From Clostridiaceae bacterium (GTDB taxonomy: Bacteria > Bacillota > Clostridia > Oscillospirales > Acutalibacteraceae): 54,565 nt of DNA. The stretch covers positions 1-54,565 of the forward strand of contig JAEELT010000054.1 of NCBI GenBank assembly GCA_016282855.1. Reading direction: 5' to 3'. Shown here in pieces: positions 6,587 through 14,546 of this stretch (positions are counted from its first letter, which is position 1; every line of letters begins with the position of its first letter). The notes beneath the pieces are model-generated. The model searched no databases and was not told where the DNA came from. It worked only from the letters and a program-made list of their open reading frames with translations. The position numbers were made by a program, and so were the translations under genes.

Positions 6587-7865
6587 GAAAACAGATTGTT
6601 TTTGCTATTCTATCTGCTACCTCTTCATCTACAAGTATTTTCACGAGTTCCAACGCAAACGGGATAGTTGCCCCGAGCCCCTGACCTGTGATTATATTAT
6701 CATCTACAACTACCGACTCATCGAGCACTTCTACTGATTCCATAGAATCCTTGAAATCCGGATGAACTGTAGCTTTTTCCATCAAGCCCAGTCCAGCCAG
6801 AATCGTAGGCGCTGAGCATACAGCTGCAACATACTTGTTCTCAGCAAACTCTCGGCACTTCTCTTTAACAAGTTTGCTTTCTCTGAGTTTTTCAATTCCT
6901 ATCCGTCCGCCAGGAAGTATGATCAACTGTGCCTTGTCATACTCGACATTCTCAGCTAAGCAATCAACCTGAATAAGAATTTCCCTCGAACTCTTAACAT
7001 AACGCCTTCCCATGATGGACGCCATGATGACTTTCAGTCTAGCACGACGAAGCAGATCGACTACCAACAATCCTTCGCATTCTTCAAAGCCATCGGCGAG
7101 GAAAACGACCACATCCCCTGCGACCTTATCTTTACTCTTCAGTTGCTGCTCAAGGACATACCCCTCAAATAACTCAAGATCATCTTTCGTGGTAATCTTG
7201 ATATTATCCTGGCTACCCTTTGAGAAGAAGATCTTCTTCCCCATCGCATACATAAGAGTAGTCGTGTGTGGTTCAACAGTATCAATTACTCCCGTTTCCA
7301 CAGCTTCCTTATACATATCCACAAGGAAACCATACTGGAACGCATGAGGTGTGTTCATAACAGCGATGGTGTCCCGGTTGATGTATTCTTCTGTGAAATT
7401 ATTAGGATCGGAAACAGACGCAGGTAATTTCTTCATGCCGGACAGAAGCAGGTAATCTGTCGTAGAGATGGCATTCGTACCTTTCTCCTTACAAACCTTT
7501 ATGACATCTGCAATTATGTCAGGTTTTATAAAAGGAGATGCGCCAAAATGAAAGAGTACTGTATCATCTTTTTGTGCTTTATCAGAGAGATAATTCATGC
7601 CATTCATAACAGACTCTTGGAAAGTGGCTCCGCCTTCAGTCACCCATTTTAGCTTTTCAAAACTGTATTTCTCTTTCAATTCCCAGATATAATCCACATA
7701 AGGCTTTACGCAGACTACAAGAATAGCATCTATATCTGGATGCTTATCAAATGGTTCAATTGTATAAGCTAAGATCGGCTTTCCAAGAATCTCCACAAAC
7801 TGTTTCGGAATTCCTGCGCCTAATCTGTTTCCTACTCCTCCAGCGAGGATGACTGCTATATTCAT
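6579..7865 (-). CDS. IspD-like nucleotidyltransferase fused to a DJ-1/PfpI domain
   Basis: Residues 1-240 follow the IspD/TarI cytidylyltransferase fold: LAGGVGNRLGAGIPKQF (7-23), NTPHAF (171-176) and NIKITTKDDL (221-230). However, the usual HDAxRPF loop reads HFGASPF (106-112), so the conserved Asp and Arg are absent, pointing to a changed substrate or metal site. Residues 250-428 form a complete DJ-1/PfpI domain with DGFEECEG (acidic pocket Glu261/262) and nucleophile-elbow Cys350 in AAVCSAPT. DJ-1 relatives act as glyoxalase III, deglycase or hydratase. The gene follows the LicC-like gene by 14 nt, in a block with LicA-, LicC- and LicD-like genes. It probably makes or protects a CDP-activated phospho-polyol; substrate unknown. 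The MEP-pathway kinase ispE is far away, at 45010. Confidence 0.85.
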   Translation of the reverse strand: MNIAVILAGGVGNRLGAGIPKQFVEILGKPILAYTIEPFDKHPDIDAILVVCVKPYVDYIWELKEKYSFEKLKWVTEGGATFQESVMNGMNYLSDKAQKDDTVLFHFGASPFIKPDIIADVIKVCKEKGTNAISTTDYLLLSGMKKLPASVSDPNNFTEEYINRDTIAVMNTPHAFQYGFLVDMYKEAVETGVIDTVEPHTTTLMYAMGKKIFFSKGSQDNIKITTKDDLELFEGYVLEQQLKSKDKVAGDVVVFLADGFEECEGLLVVDLLRRARLKVIMASIMGRRYVKSSREILIQVDCLAENVEYDKAQLIILPGGRIGIEKLRESKLVKEKCREFAENKYVAAVCSAPTILAGLGLMEKATVHPDFKDSMESVEVLDESVVVDDNIITGQGLGATIPFALELVKILVDEEVADRIAKTICFRE

Positions 7866-7879
7866 TCTTTCACCACGCT

Positions 7880-8587
7880 TTATTGTTTCTGTACTTCACG
7901 CGCTTTGATCAAATCGTCAACGGTATCAACTTCGGTCCAAGCATATCCTTTGACATCTTTATAATACAAATCAAAGTCGTTCTCAAAAATCATCTGAACA
8001 ATGGCATCTTCAAACAACTGATCATACATTTCAGCATTGACCATTGTATCTATTTCTTCTAAGAGAAATCGTGCAGAAACTGCATCAAGTTTAGTGACGC
8101 ATACATACTGGGCGAAGAAAGAAGACAATGCCTTACTCATCACACAGATTTTATCGTCCTGCACTTGAACGTTGTATTTCCCCGTGGTCTTGCCGGAGTC
8201 CACAAGAACATACGGCTTGTCTGTGTTCTGGCAGATAATCTCTTCAATCAATCGATCCTCCAGCACAATATCAGAGCTTAATATTGTCACATTATCACGT
8301 TCAAGATACTTCCTTGCAAACCAAAGAGAAGCAATTGAACTTGTTGTCGCATAGAAAGGATTGCGAACGACAATCACATTCTCTCTTTCTACTTCACGAA
8401 GAACATGATCATACATGAAACCGGCCACAACAACAATTTCAGCTTTATGATCAAATTTTCTGATCGTTCTGACCATGCGTTGAAGGACAGTGGAATGGCG
8501 ATCAAGTTTATATAGTGACTTGGGCGTTTTAATTGTGAGAGGCTGAAGACTTGTACCTTTGCCGGCGGCTAAAATAATATACGTCAT
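7880..8587 (-). CDS. LicC-like sugar-phosphate/choline-phosphate nucleotidyltransferase
   Basis: A 235-residue nucleotidyltransferase-fold protein: ILAAGKGTSLQPLTIKTPKS (5-24), catalytic-metal Asp in ILSSDIV, and the C-terminal TEVDTVDDL signature. This matches LicC and short NDP-sugar pyrophosphorylases. The Arg normally found in GxGTRLxPLT is Ser13 here, which could weaken or alter nucleotide-triphosphate binding. The chosen ATG overlaps the stop of the kinase gene as ATGA and has GGAGGT upstream, giving tight coupling to that kinase. The expected reaction is activation of the kinase's phospho-alcohol product with CTP for LicD transfer. Confidence 0.85.
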   Translation of the reverse strand: MTYIILAAGKGTSLQPLTIKTPKSLYKLDRHSTVLQRMVRTIRKFDHKAEIVVVAGFMYDHVLREVERENVIVVRNPFYATTSSIASLWFARKYLERDNVTILSSDIVLEDRLIEEIICQNTDKPYVLVDSGKTTGKYNVQVQDDKICVMSKALSSFFAQYVCVTKLDAVSARFLLEEIDTMVNAEMYDQLFEDAIVQMIFENDFDLYYKDVKGYAWTEVDTVDDLIKAREVQKQ

Positions 8588-9525
8588 CACAGTACCTCCT
8601 CGTACATTTCCAACGCCTTTTTGCTGTAGTCTCTTGCAAATCGATACCATTGCGGTTTTAAGTACCCTATTTTCTGTCCGGACGCTTCCTTAAACATCGT
8701 CCAATGCATATAAAAGAAGCCTGTTATCGCAATCCAAGCATAGAAGTGTCGTTTTTCAATCAGATCCGGTTCATGGCCGAAATAGACAAACAACACGCGG
8801 TCTACTTCTTCATCGGAATGGTCGCCACCGCAAACGTATGTGCCCACATCAAAGCCCGGATCGTTATAACCGGCATATTCCCAATCAGTAAGATAAATCT
8901 CGGAATCGTTGATCAGAAAGTTCTCATCCCGGCTATCCCCTTGTGTGAGACACATAGGAATACCATCCGTTTTTGCAAAATCGTACAGTCTGTACACCCT
9001 ATCTCTAATTTCCGCGAATTCCGGAAAATCAGGATAGTTTTCCCCATACTGATCAGTTGGTGTCAAGTCCCTTATAGTTTCCCACTTTGTCTTGACATCA
9101 AACTCATATCGGACTCTTACAGGAGCTTCATGAAGCTTATGGATAAGGCGAACTCCGCGCACTATATCACTGACGTTCTTGTAATCAAACCCACGGTTAT
9201 TAATATAGCGAGCAATCTTCCATCCTTTGGAAACGCTCATGGCAACGAGAGTTGTATCCACTCGTGCATCATTCGCCTGACTCTGGATCATCGACTCTCT
9301 TCCACGATCAATGAGCACCTCAGACCCGAGTCCAGGGAACCGGAAGATGTACTTTCCACCGTTCAATTCAAATGTAAGGACTGAGTTGGATAGGCCCTTC
9401 TGTAGCGGCTTCAGTTCGCTGATTTGTTCTTTATTGCAATTGAACACTTCACATATGGTATCATAGATAAAATCAATATCCTCTTGGTGCAAAACACCAC
9501 CGGTTGTTTGAATAGCATCTCCCAT
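8587..9525 (-). CDS. LicA-like choline/ethanolamine-type kinase
   Basis: 312 residues of the aminoglycoside/choline kinase fold. The catalytic loop reads QGDSRDEN (195-202) with Asp197 and Asn202; the first position, normally His, is Gln. The metal-binding Asp is in YLTDWEYAGYNDPGFDVG (Asp214). The start is the ATG preceded by AAGGGGAG just after the LicD stop; a longer frame would overlap LicD by 176 nt. LicA phosphorylates choline in phosphocholine-decorating bacteria. Here the neighbours (aminotransferase, TagD-like and IspD-like enzymes) make another amino alcohol or polyol a serious alternative. Translationally coupled to the LicC-like gene. Confidence 0.85.
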   Translation of the reverse strand: MGDAIQTTGGVLHQEDIDFIYDTICEVFNCNKEQISELKPLQKGLSNSVLTFELNGGKYIFRFPGLGSEVLIDRGRESMIQSQANDARVDTTLVAMSVSKGWKIARYINNRGFDYKNVSDIVRGVRLIHKLHEAPVRVRYEFDVKTKWETIRDLTPTDQYGENYPDFPEFAEIRDRVYRLYDFAKTDGIPMCLTQGDSRDENFLINDSEIYLTDWEYAGYNDPGFDVGTYVCGGDHSDEEVDRVLFVYFGHEPDLIEKRHFYAWIAITGFFYMHWTMFKEASGQKIGYLKPQWYRFARDYSKKALEMYEEVL

Positions 9526-9538
9526 CTCTTCTCTCCCC

Positions 9539-10378
9539 TTAAAAACTGTATTCAGAGACAGGAGCATGCGGCTCTCGTTTATTCTCCGGCGGAAGTTGCA
9601 TATAATCTCCATATAAATAAGAAAGAAATGCATCATAATCCTTGGAACCATATAACATATGCCCTTCAAACTCATATTCGGCGCGGTCCGTAATCCATTT
9701 TTTAGGAAATCCATACCGCAAATCTAATACCGACTTTCTGTAAAGCTTTCCAAAAGATGTGTACATTAGAATGCGGACATATTTATCAGAATCATTTCGA
9801 CTCTTTTTCGTATAGTAGCTCAAGCGTTTATATACCCAATTAATAGGTATTTTAGAGAGAAGAGTCCACCATACTTTTGCTGCACCTTTACTTGATACTC
9901 TTCCGACTTCGGACCAGGTTATCTTGCGTAAGCAGAAACAGTTGAAGTCCTGGATCATCTGCCCTAACGTGCTTTTCGGCACATCATCTAGTGGAAACAC
10001 GTCAACAAAAACGCCTGTCTTACACTTAATGTGTTCCTGACCTGCCCGAATGAATGTGGTTCCAGTTCTTCTCAATTTTCCATAGCCCCAACGATAATAT
10101 GGGTCGGTAGTATGATCTTGGAAATAGCAGATAGAAGGATTCATTTTGAAAGACAAAGTCTTAAAACGCTCAAAATCCTCTCTCAGCATACCAATATCAG
10201 CATCATCATCCCAAGGGATATACCCCTTATGGCGAACAGCCCCCAATTGTGTCCCAGCGAGAATGACATAATTAATATTATTCTCTCTACACACTCTGTC
10301 AAATTCAACGAGCATATCCAGTTGCAATAACTGCATCCTTCGGAATTCGTCACCTTTTATTTCCTTAATTGCTGCCAT
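9539..10378 (-). CDS. LicD-family phosphotransferase (second copy)
   Basis: The LicD signature is clear: AGTQLGAVRHKGYIPWDDDA (about 41-60), DIGMLREDFERF, then DVFPLDDVP (about 127-135) and the C-terminal YGDYMQLPP. LicD enzymes move phosphocholine or related phospho-alcohols from a CDP carrier onto teichoic acid, LOS or capsule sugars. The ATG at 10378 has GGAGGG 8 nt upstream and is preferred over the in-frame TTG one codon earlier. It stands directly before the LicA- and LicC-like genes, so it is the likely user of their product. The other LicD in this locus, at 24923, is only distantly similar and probably acts on a different acceptor. Confidence 0.9.
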   Translation of the reverse strand: MAAIKEIKGDEFRRMQLLQLDMLVEFDRVCRENNINYVILAGTQLGAVRHKGYIPWDDDADIGMLREDFERFKTLSFKMNPSICYFQDHTTDPYYRWGYGKLRRTGTTFIRAGQEHIKCKTGVFVDVFPLDDVPKSTLGQMIQDFNCFCLRKITWSEVGRVSSKGAAKVWWTLLSKIPINWVYKRLSYYTKKSRNDSDKYVRILMYTSFGKLYRKSVLDLRYGFPKKWITDRAEYEFEGHMLYGSKDYDAFLSYLYGDYMQLPPENKREPHAPVSEYSF

Positions 10379-10395
10379 CAAAATGACCCTCCAAA

Positions 10396-11670
10396 TTATA
10401 TCCGGGAGTATTCACCCTTATAATAATCTTCTATGACTTTACAAATGGACAATGAGGTCTCATCAGATATATAGAGATTCTTTTTTTGACTCTCAATAGA
10501 TTTTGCAAAAGCAACAATCTCATATCGGATGCCTTCTCCATCCAATTGATAGAAATATCTCTTGTTCTTTGTCTGATCCTCAAATCTGACCTCAAAGTAA
10601 TCAGTCTTCCACCATGGGGCAGGAACATAGATATACCCCTTTGTTCCGGTAATAATCAATTCACCTTCCGCTTTAGCAGCTTTGCCTACCTTTAAAGAAG
10701 CCACTGATTTTTCATAGAGAAAATCAATTTTCGTAAATCCATCGAAGTTCAAAGATTCGTCAATGATTTTTGAGATAACACTTTTGCTCTTATAGTTAGA
10801 CCCAAGCAATTGAAATATCGGAAGAAGAGCTGTTGGGCCCCAAGCACAAATGCTGTTTTGTTTTGAAGACAGTTCAACACCCATTTCACCAGCCTTATCT
10901 TCTAAGCTGGTACACACTGAATCAACAGAAACAATCTCGCCGATCTTTCCACTTTTTGCAAGGACTAGGAGTCGAGAGTATGCCGTGGAATAAGCCGTCT
11001 TAATGGCGTCAATAAGAATAAGGCGATTATCTCTTGCAAGTGTGAGTAATTCCTGACAATCAGCTTCACTACGGGCTATTGGTGATTCACAAATAACATG
11101 CTTTCCGGCTCTTAGAGCTCTACCTACATCTTCGTAGTGCTTATCAGGGTGAGTAGCAATATAAACAGCATCAACTCCTAAAAAATCTTGGTTACACTCC
11201 TTGTGCTCAACGCCGTTCACATACTGCATTTCTCGAATAAACTTCTGGCACAAGCTGTTCTCACCAACAGTCCCTATGGCCAATTTTCTCTTTTCAGTCC
11301 TAATCTCAGAACTTGACACACCTTCAGTTCTGGGCAGGTAAATTACCTTACAATACTCATTCAGATAATCAAAACAACCTTCCCAATCAGAGCCGACGGT
11401 AAAAATATCAATGCTAAGTCTCCGGATATCATCGATCTTCTGGCCCTCGTATTCTTCAACAAGAATCTCATCAGCGATACCTGTCTCTTTAACAGCCGCA
11501 ATGCGCTCCATCAAGGACTGCTGATTATTAATCTTACCTCTTGTTTTGTCATAGTCATCCGAGGTAATACCAACAATTAGATAATCACCAAGGGCTTTCG
11601 CACGCTCCAAAAGTCGTATATGCCCATAGTGCAGAAGATCATATGTCCCATATGTAATTACCTTAACCAT
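10396..11670 (-). CDS. TagD-like cytidylyltransferase fused to a shortened Gfo/Idh/MocA domain
   Basis: Residues 1-128 are a glycerol-3-phosphate/ethanolamine-phosphate cytidylyltransferase-type domain: TYGTYDLLHYGHIRLLERAK (6-25, with HYGH) and RTEGVSSSEIR (114-124). Residues 130-424 resemble a Gfo/Idh/MocA oxidoreductase (VDAVYIATHPDKHYEDV, RALRAGKHVICESP). Two things are odd in the second half: the Rossmann segment before VDAVYIATHP is about 20 residues shorter than usual, and the conserved Lys of the EKP motif is Ser196. The second domain may therefore be a binding or scaffold domain rather than a working dehydrogenase. It lies between the class V aminotransferase and LicD, within the phospho-alcohol module. 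A CDP-glycerol-like or CDP-aminoalcohol product is inferred. Confidence 0.85.
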   Translation of the reverse strand: MVKVITYGTYDLLHYGHIRLLERAKALGDYLIVGITSDDYDKTRGKINNQQSLMERIAAVKETGIADEILVEEYEGQKIDDIRRLSIDIFTVGSDWEGCFDYLNEYCKVIYLPRTEGVSSSEIRTEKRKLAIGTVGENSLCQKFIREMQYVNGVEHKECNQDFLGVDAVYIATHPDKHYEDVGRALRAGKHVICESPIARSEADCQELLTLARDNRLILIDAIKTAYSTAYSRLLVLAKSGKIGEIVSVDSVCTSLEDKAGEMGVELSSKQNSICAWGPTALLPIFQLLGSNYKSKSVISKIIDESLNFDGFTKIDFLYEKSVASLKVGKAAKAEGELIITGTKGYIYVPAPWWKTDYFEVRFEDQTKNKRYFYQLDGEGIRYEIVAFAKSIESQKKNLYISDETSLSICKVIEDYYKGEYSRI

Positions 11671-11694
11671 ACTAATTCCTCGTTCGTAATAATA

Positions 11695-12768
11695 TTACAG
11701 CAAGCCTCTCTTTTGCATATCCTTCAACGCATTAATCAGAGTTGTATTATCTTCGTGTTTAAGGCATCCGATGTGACCGACACGGAAGATAACGTTTTTC
11801 ATATCTCCGCCATTAGGGCAAATCCAGATATTATACTCATCCTTTAGTATCTCAAAAATCATATACGCATCTGCCGTCGTCGGATGAACAGGAGTTACAC
11901 CATTTGCCGGAGACTCAGACACAAACTCAAACGGCAATTCCTTTATCTTCTTTCTGAAATCCTCCGCCTGCGCAGCTACTCGTGCAACCTCAACATCAGC
12001 ACCACCGGCAGCTTCAATCTCCTTCAATCTTGTATTGATCTGACGAAGAATACCCACAGCAGGTGTAAAAGGTGTCTGGCCACGCTCCATATTCTTAAGC
12101 ACGTCTGCCAGGTTAAAATACATAGATTTTACTTTTCGGGTCGTGACCCGTTCAACCGCCCTTGGCGCAAGGATAATTATTGAAATACCGGGCGGGCATG
12201 CAAGCGCCTTCTGAGATCCGGTTATCATGACATCTGCACCACAATGAGCCATATCAAATGGATCAGCGAGGAATGATGACACGCAGTCGCAAACATAGAA
12301 AATATTGTTCTTCTTACAGAACTCCCCAATCATTTCAGAGTCATAGAGGACGCCCGTAGAAGTCTCGTCAATGTTAACAAGTAGGCCGGTGAAATACTGT
12401 CCGTCATACTCATACAATCGTTCCTTTGTCAACTGTTGACCATGGTTAAGTCTGATTATCGTATGCGGCACTTCATAAATCTCGCAAAGTTCAACAAATC
12501 GATGGCCAAAGCTACCGCCATCAATAATAAGAACTTTGTCTGATTCGCCAAAGCAGTTCATGACAACGGCTTCCATGGAGCCTGTGGACGAATTGGTCAT
12601 AAACGCTGCTCTGGAGCCTTCCGGAGCCTTTGCAAATCTGAGCATCAATTTCTCGTTCTCAAGCATAACATTGGAAAACTCAGGTGTCCTAAAATATGGC
12701 ACTTGTTCACCACCAACTGCACGAACATCGTCACTACACATTACTGGACCCACAGTAAAATTTAGCAT
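11695..12768 (-). CDS. Class V aminotransferase, 2-aminoethylphosphonate transaminase-like
   Basis: 357 residues of PLP fold type [16 protein letters not shown] at the start, substrate-site NSSTGSMEA (59-67), cofactor Asp161 in VCDCVSSF, and Schiff-base Lys187 in [12 protein letters not shown]. The pattern fits the PhnW/serine-pyruvate/alanine-glyoxylate group. The phosphonate enzymes PEP mutase and phosphonopyruvate decarboxylase are absent from the window, so true phosphonate synthesis is not supported here. As an alternative it may aminate a phosphorylated ketone or aldehyde (for example dihydroxyacetone phosphate to serinol phosphate), making an amino-alcohol phosphate for the adjoining cytidylyltransferase. 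Confidence 0.85.
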   Translation of the reverse strand: MLNFTVGPVMCSDDVRAVGGEQVPYFRTPEFSNVMLENEKLMLRFAKAPEGSRAAFMTNSSTGSMEAVVMNCFGESDKVLIIDGGSFGHRFVELCEIYEVPHTIIRLNHGQQLTKERLYEYDGQYFTGLLVNIDETSTGVLYDSEMIGEFCKKNNIFYVCDCVSSFLADPFDMAHCGADVMITGSQKALACPPGISIIILAPRAVERVTTRKVKSMYFNLADVLKNMERGQTPFTPAVGILRQINTRLKEIEAAGGADVEVARVAAQAEDFRKKIKELPFEFVSESPANGVTPVHPTTADAYMIFEILKDEYNIWICPNGGDMKNVIFRVGHIGCLKHEDNTTLINALKDMQKRGLL

Positions 12769-12841
12769 AAATAATTCTCCTTTTTGCCGATACCATTATT
12801 CTTTCCAAGAAGAAATAAATAGTTAATACGACTATTCCTAA

Positions 12842-13051
12842 CTAAATATATTGTGCCGTTTTTGCTTTAACAGGACATACCTTTAAACACATATAGCATC
12901 TTACACACTTTGTCTCATTTATTACCGGATACTCAAATCCTTCTTCATCTTCAACCATCGAAATTGCATCCTGTGGGCATATTGCAAAGCATGCTGTACA
13001 GCCACAGCATAACGCTTTTCTTTCATATAAAACCGGTAGTGATTGTTGCAT
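12842..13051 (-). CDS. Two-[4Fe-4S] ferredoxin
   Basis: 69 residues with two complete cluster motifs: CCGCTACFAICP and CVRCYMCLKVCP. The ATG at 13051 is chosen because GGAGG lies 8 nt upstream; the two earlier ATGs overlap the end of the preceding gene. In exopolysaccharide loci small ferredoxins often stand next to an F420-hydrogenase-beta-like protein, as here, where they presumably pass electrons to it. Substrate and physiological role are unknown. Confidence 0.9.
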   Translation of the reverse strand: MQQSLPVLYERKALCCGCTACFAICPQDAISMVEDEEGFEYPVINETKCVRCYMCLKVCPVKAKTAQYI

Positions 13052-13065
13052 GAAATTTTCCTCCA

Positions 13066-14031
13066 TCAAAAATGAAGAGTCTTTACAATCTTTCTCTTGA
13101 TTCTTTTTAATAATGGCTTATGAAGATTACGGACGATTAATTCACTAATAGTCTTTCCATCCTCACGTGCGAAGAAACTGTCTCTCTTACTATTTCTACT
13201 AACTGATTTCACAATCGGTGAATTGGTTTGAACAACAACATCGTTTTGTATCTCACAAAGGTTTACTTTATCTGATACCGCTTCTAAAATACGAATCGCT
13301 CTATCGTTATGAGCCAACACAATACTTGTGCCTTTATCATCAAAGAAATCTGGCAACAGTTCGTGTACACCCCAGAAATCAGCTATTGTGAAATCTGACT
13401 CTCGTTCTACGCCTTTAAAACCACACTCGTAGCAGGATTCTCTCAAGTAAAGATTATTCAAGAACCCTCTCATGTAAGGATCCTTATGCTGAGATTGTAT
13501 ATATGAATCTCCATTATCAAAATCTATTCGGAGTCCAAAATTCCTCCACCCATTTGTTTTATCGCGGAAATTTATATTGGTAATCTTTTTGTATTCAGAC
13601 ACCTCTTTCAAATATCTGCGCCAAACCATTCTACTCGGGACTCCGTGGCAGATAAAGTCAATTGTCAACAGCAATTCTTTCCACTCATCACCCTTAACTG
13701 TACTTCTCAGAAATGAGATAAGGCCTGCAACCTGACACGGTGTACCACAGAAAAGCACCTTTTTCCGAGAGACCAATGCTTCTCTAACGTTAGTGTAAGT
13801 ATCGCCCATCGAGGATTGCACATACTTACTCTGCATAATCCTATGCAAATCCTGGATACTATTACATGCCTCGTGATGCACCTGCCATTCACTATCAAAT
13901 GCGGCGCCAAATACTATCCCGCTTTCAGAAAGAATCTTCTGAGCAATTACATAGAATATTCCACCCGAAGAACTCATTGCACGAATCGTCTCGTCCTTGT
14001 TGTAGGCAGCAAATGATTTTGTCTTGCTCAT
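13066..14031 (-). CDS. Coenzyme F420 hydrogenase/dehydrogenase beta-subunit-like (FrhB-type) protein
   Basis: 321 residues with the FrhB hallmark regions: SSGGIFYVIAQKIL (about 20-33), KYVQSSMGDTY, FCGTPCQVAGL (about 93-103), FICHGVPS, and a C-terminal half with CYECGFKGVERESDFTIADF (iron-sulfur and flavin region). In methanogens FrhB is a flavin/iron-sulfur protein reducing F420; in capsule loci of Firmicutes and Bacteroidetes the homologues have no assigned reaction. The start overlaps the previous stop as ATGA and the stop overlaps the ferredoxin leader, so all three genes are translationally linked. A reductive modification of a pyruvylated or dehydrated sugar is a guess. Confidence 0.85.
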   Translation of the reverse strand: MSKTKSFAAYNKDETIRAMSSSGGIFYVIAQKILSESGIVFGAAFDSEWQVHHEACNSIQDLHRIMQSKYVQSSMGDTYTNVREALVSRKKVLFCGTPCQVAGLISFLRSTVKGDEWKELLLTIDFICHGVPSRMVWRRYLKEVSEYKKITNINFRDKTNGWRNFGLRIDFDNGDSYIQSQHKDPYMRGFLNNLYLRESCYECGFKGVERESDFTIADFWGVHELLPDFFDDKGTSIVLAHNDRAIRILEAVSDKVNLCEIQNDVVVQTNSPIVKSVSRNSKRDSFFAREDGKTISELIVRNLHKPLLKRIKRKIVKTLHF

Positions 14032-14531
14032 GCTGCCACCACCAATCCGTTGCCAGTAGGCGACATTATTTGAGCACTACTTAAGTACCCATAGGGGAGT
14101 CTTAACAAGTTTAACCATTTATTCTTTACCTTGCTAATCAAAGATGTTTTCGTGAGGTCATCAACATTTGTAATAAAGCCTTTGAGTCTTTCAAAGAATT
14201 CTTCTCGCTTTTTATTATACTTTGTTGATGCAGTAATGCATGGTGTCCCTACAAACAAGACTTCCTCCCCATCCCTTAATCGACTGATAATGCTCCGAAA
14301 TGTTGTTGAGAGTGATGATTGGACATATTTTGACCCTTGGCTGTTATGTATTCCATCTTTGCTATCGATTAATTTGTGAAAAACATTGAGGTTGTCATCA
14401 TAGCATGCGGCATATATAACTCCACCATCGCTTAACACTTCTCCTGCAATAAGTGGATATATGCCTCCTGATGAACTGTTACTTTTTTCCTCCTCATTGA
14501 AGCTGTAACAAGCAAATGGTTTTGTGATCAT
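14028..14531 (-). CDS. Internally deleted FrhB-type protein
   Basis: The first 95 residues parallel the intact downstream paralogue: SSSGGIYPLIAGEVLSDGG, QGSKYVQSSLSTTF, then VLFVGTPC. Immediately after this the sequence jumps to a stretch (KYNKKREEFFERLKGF) that matches the far C-terminal region of the family, so roughly 180 central residues, including the CxxC / ADFWG region, are missing without loss of frame. The product ends by reading into the start of its neighbour. The ATG at 14531 has GAGGAG 8 nt upstream. Such a remnant is probably inactive alone; it may be a decaying duplicate or could pair with the intact protein. Confidence 0.7.
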   Translation of the reverse strand: MITKPFACYSFNEEEKSNSSSGGIYPLIAGEVLSDGGVIYAACYDDNLNVFHKLIDSKDGIHNSQGSKYVQSSLSTTFRSIISRLRDGEEVLFVGTPCITASTKYNKKREEFFERLKGFITNVDDLTKTSLISKVKNKWLNLLRLPYGYLSSAQIMSPTGNGLVVAA

Positions 14532-14546
14532 GAGTGCTCTCCTCAT

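Noticed and set aside
6579-7865. Calling this gene ispD of the MEP pathway
   Set aside because: The conserved HDAxRPF loop is altered, a DJ-1 domain is fused, and the gene lies in a glycan-decoration block.
9523-9714. N-terminal extension of the LicA-like kinase
   Set aside because: It would overlap the LicD gene by 176 nt and lacks an RBS; the internal ATG at 9525 has AAGGGGAG upstream and begins the conserved domain.
11695-12768. Phosphonate biosynthesis locus based on the PhnW-like aminotransferase
   Set aside because: PEP mutase and phosphonopyruvate decarboxylase genes are not present in the window; the aminotransferase family is too broad to infer phosphonates alone.
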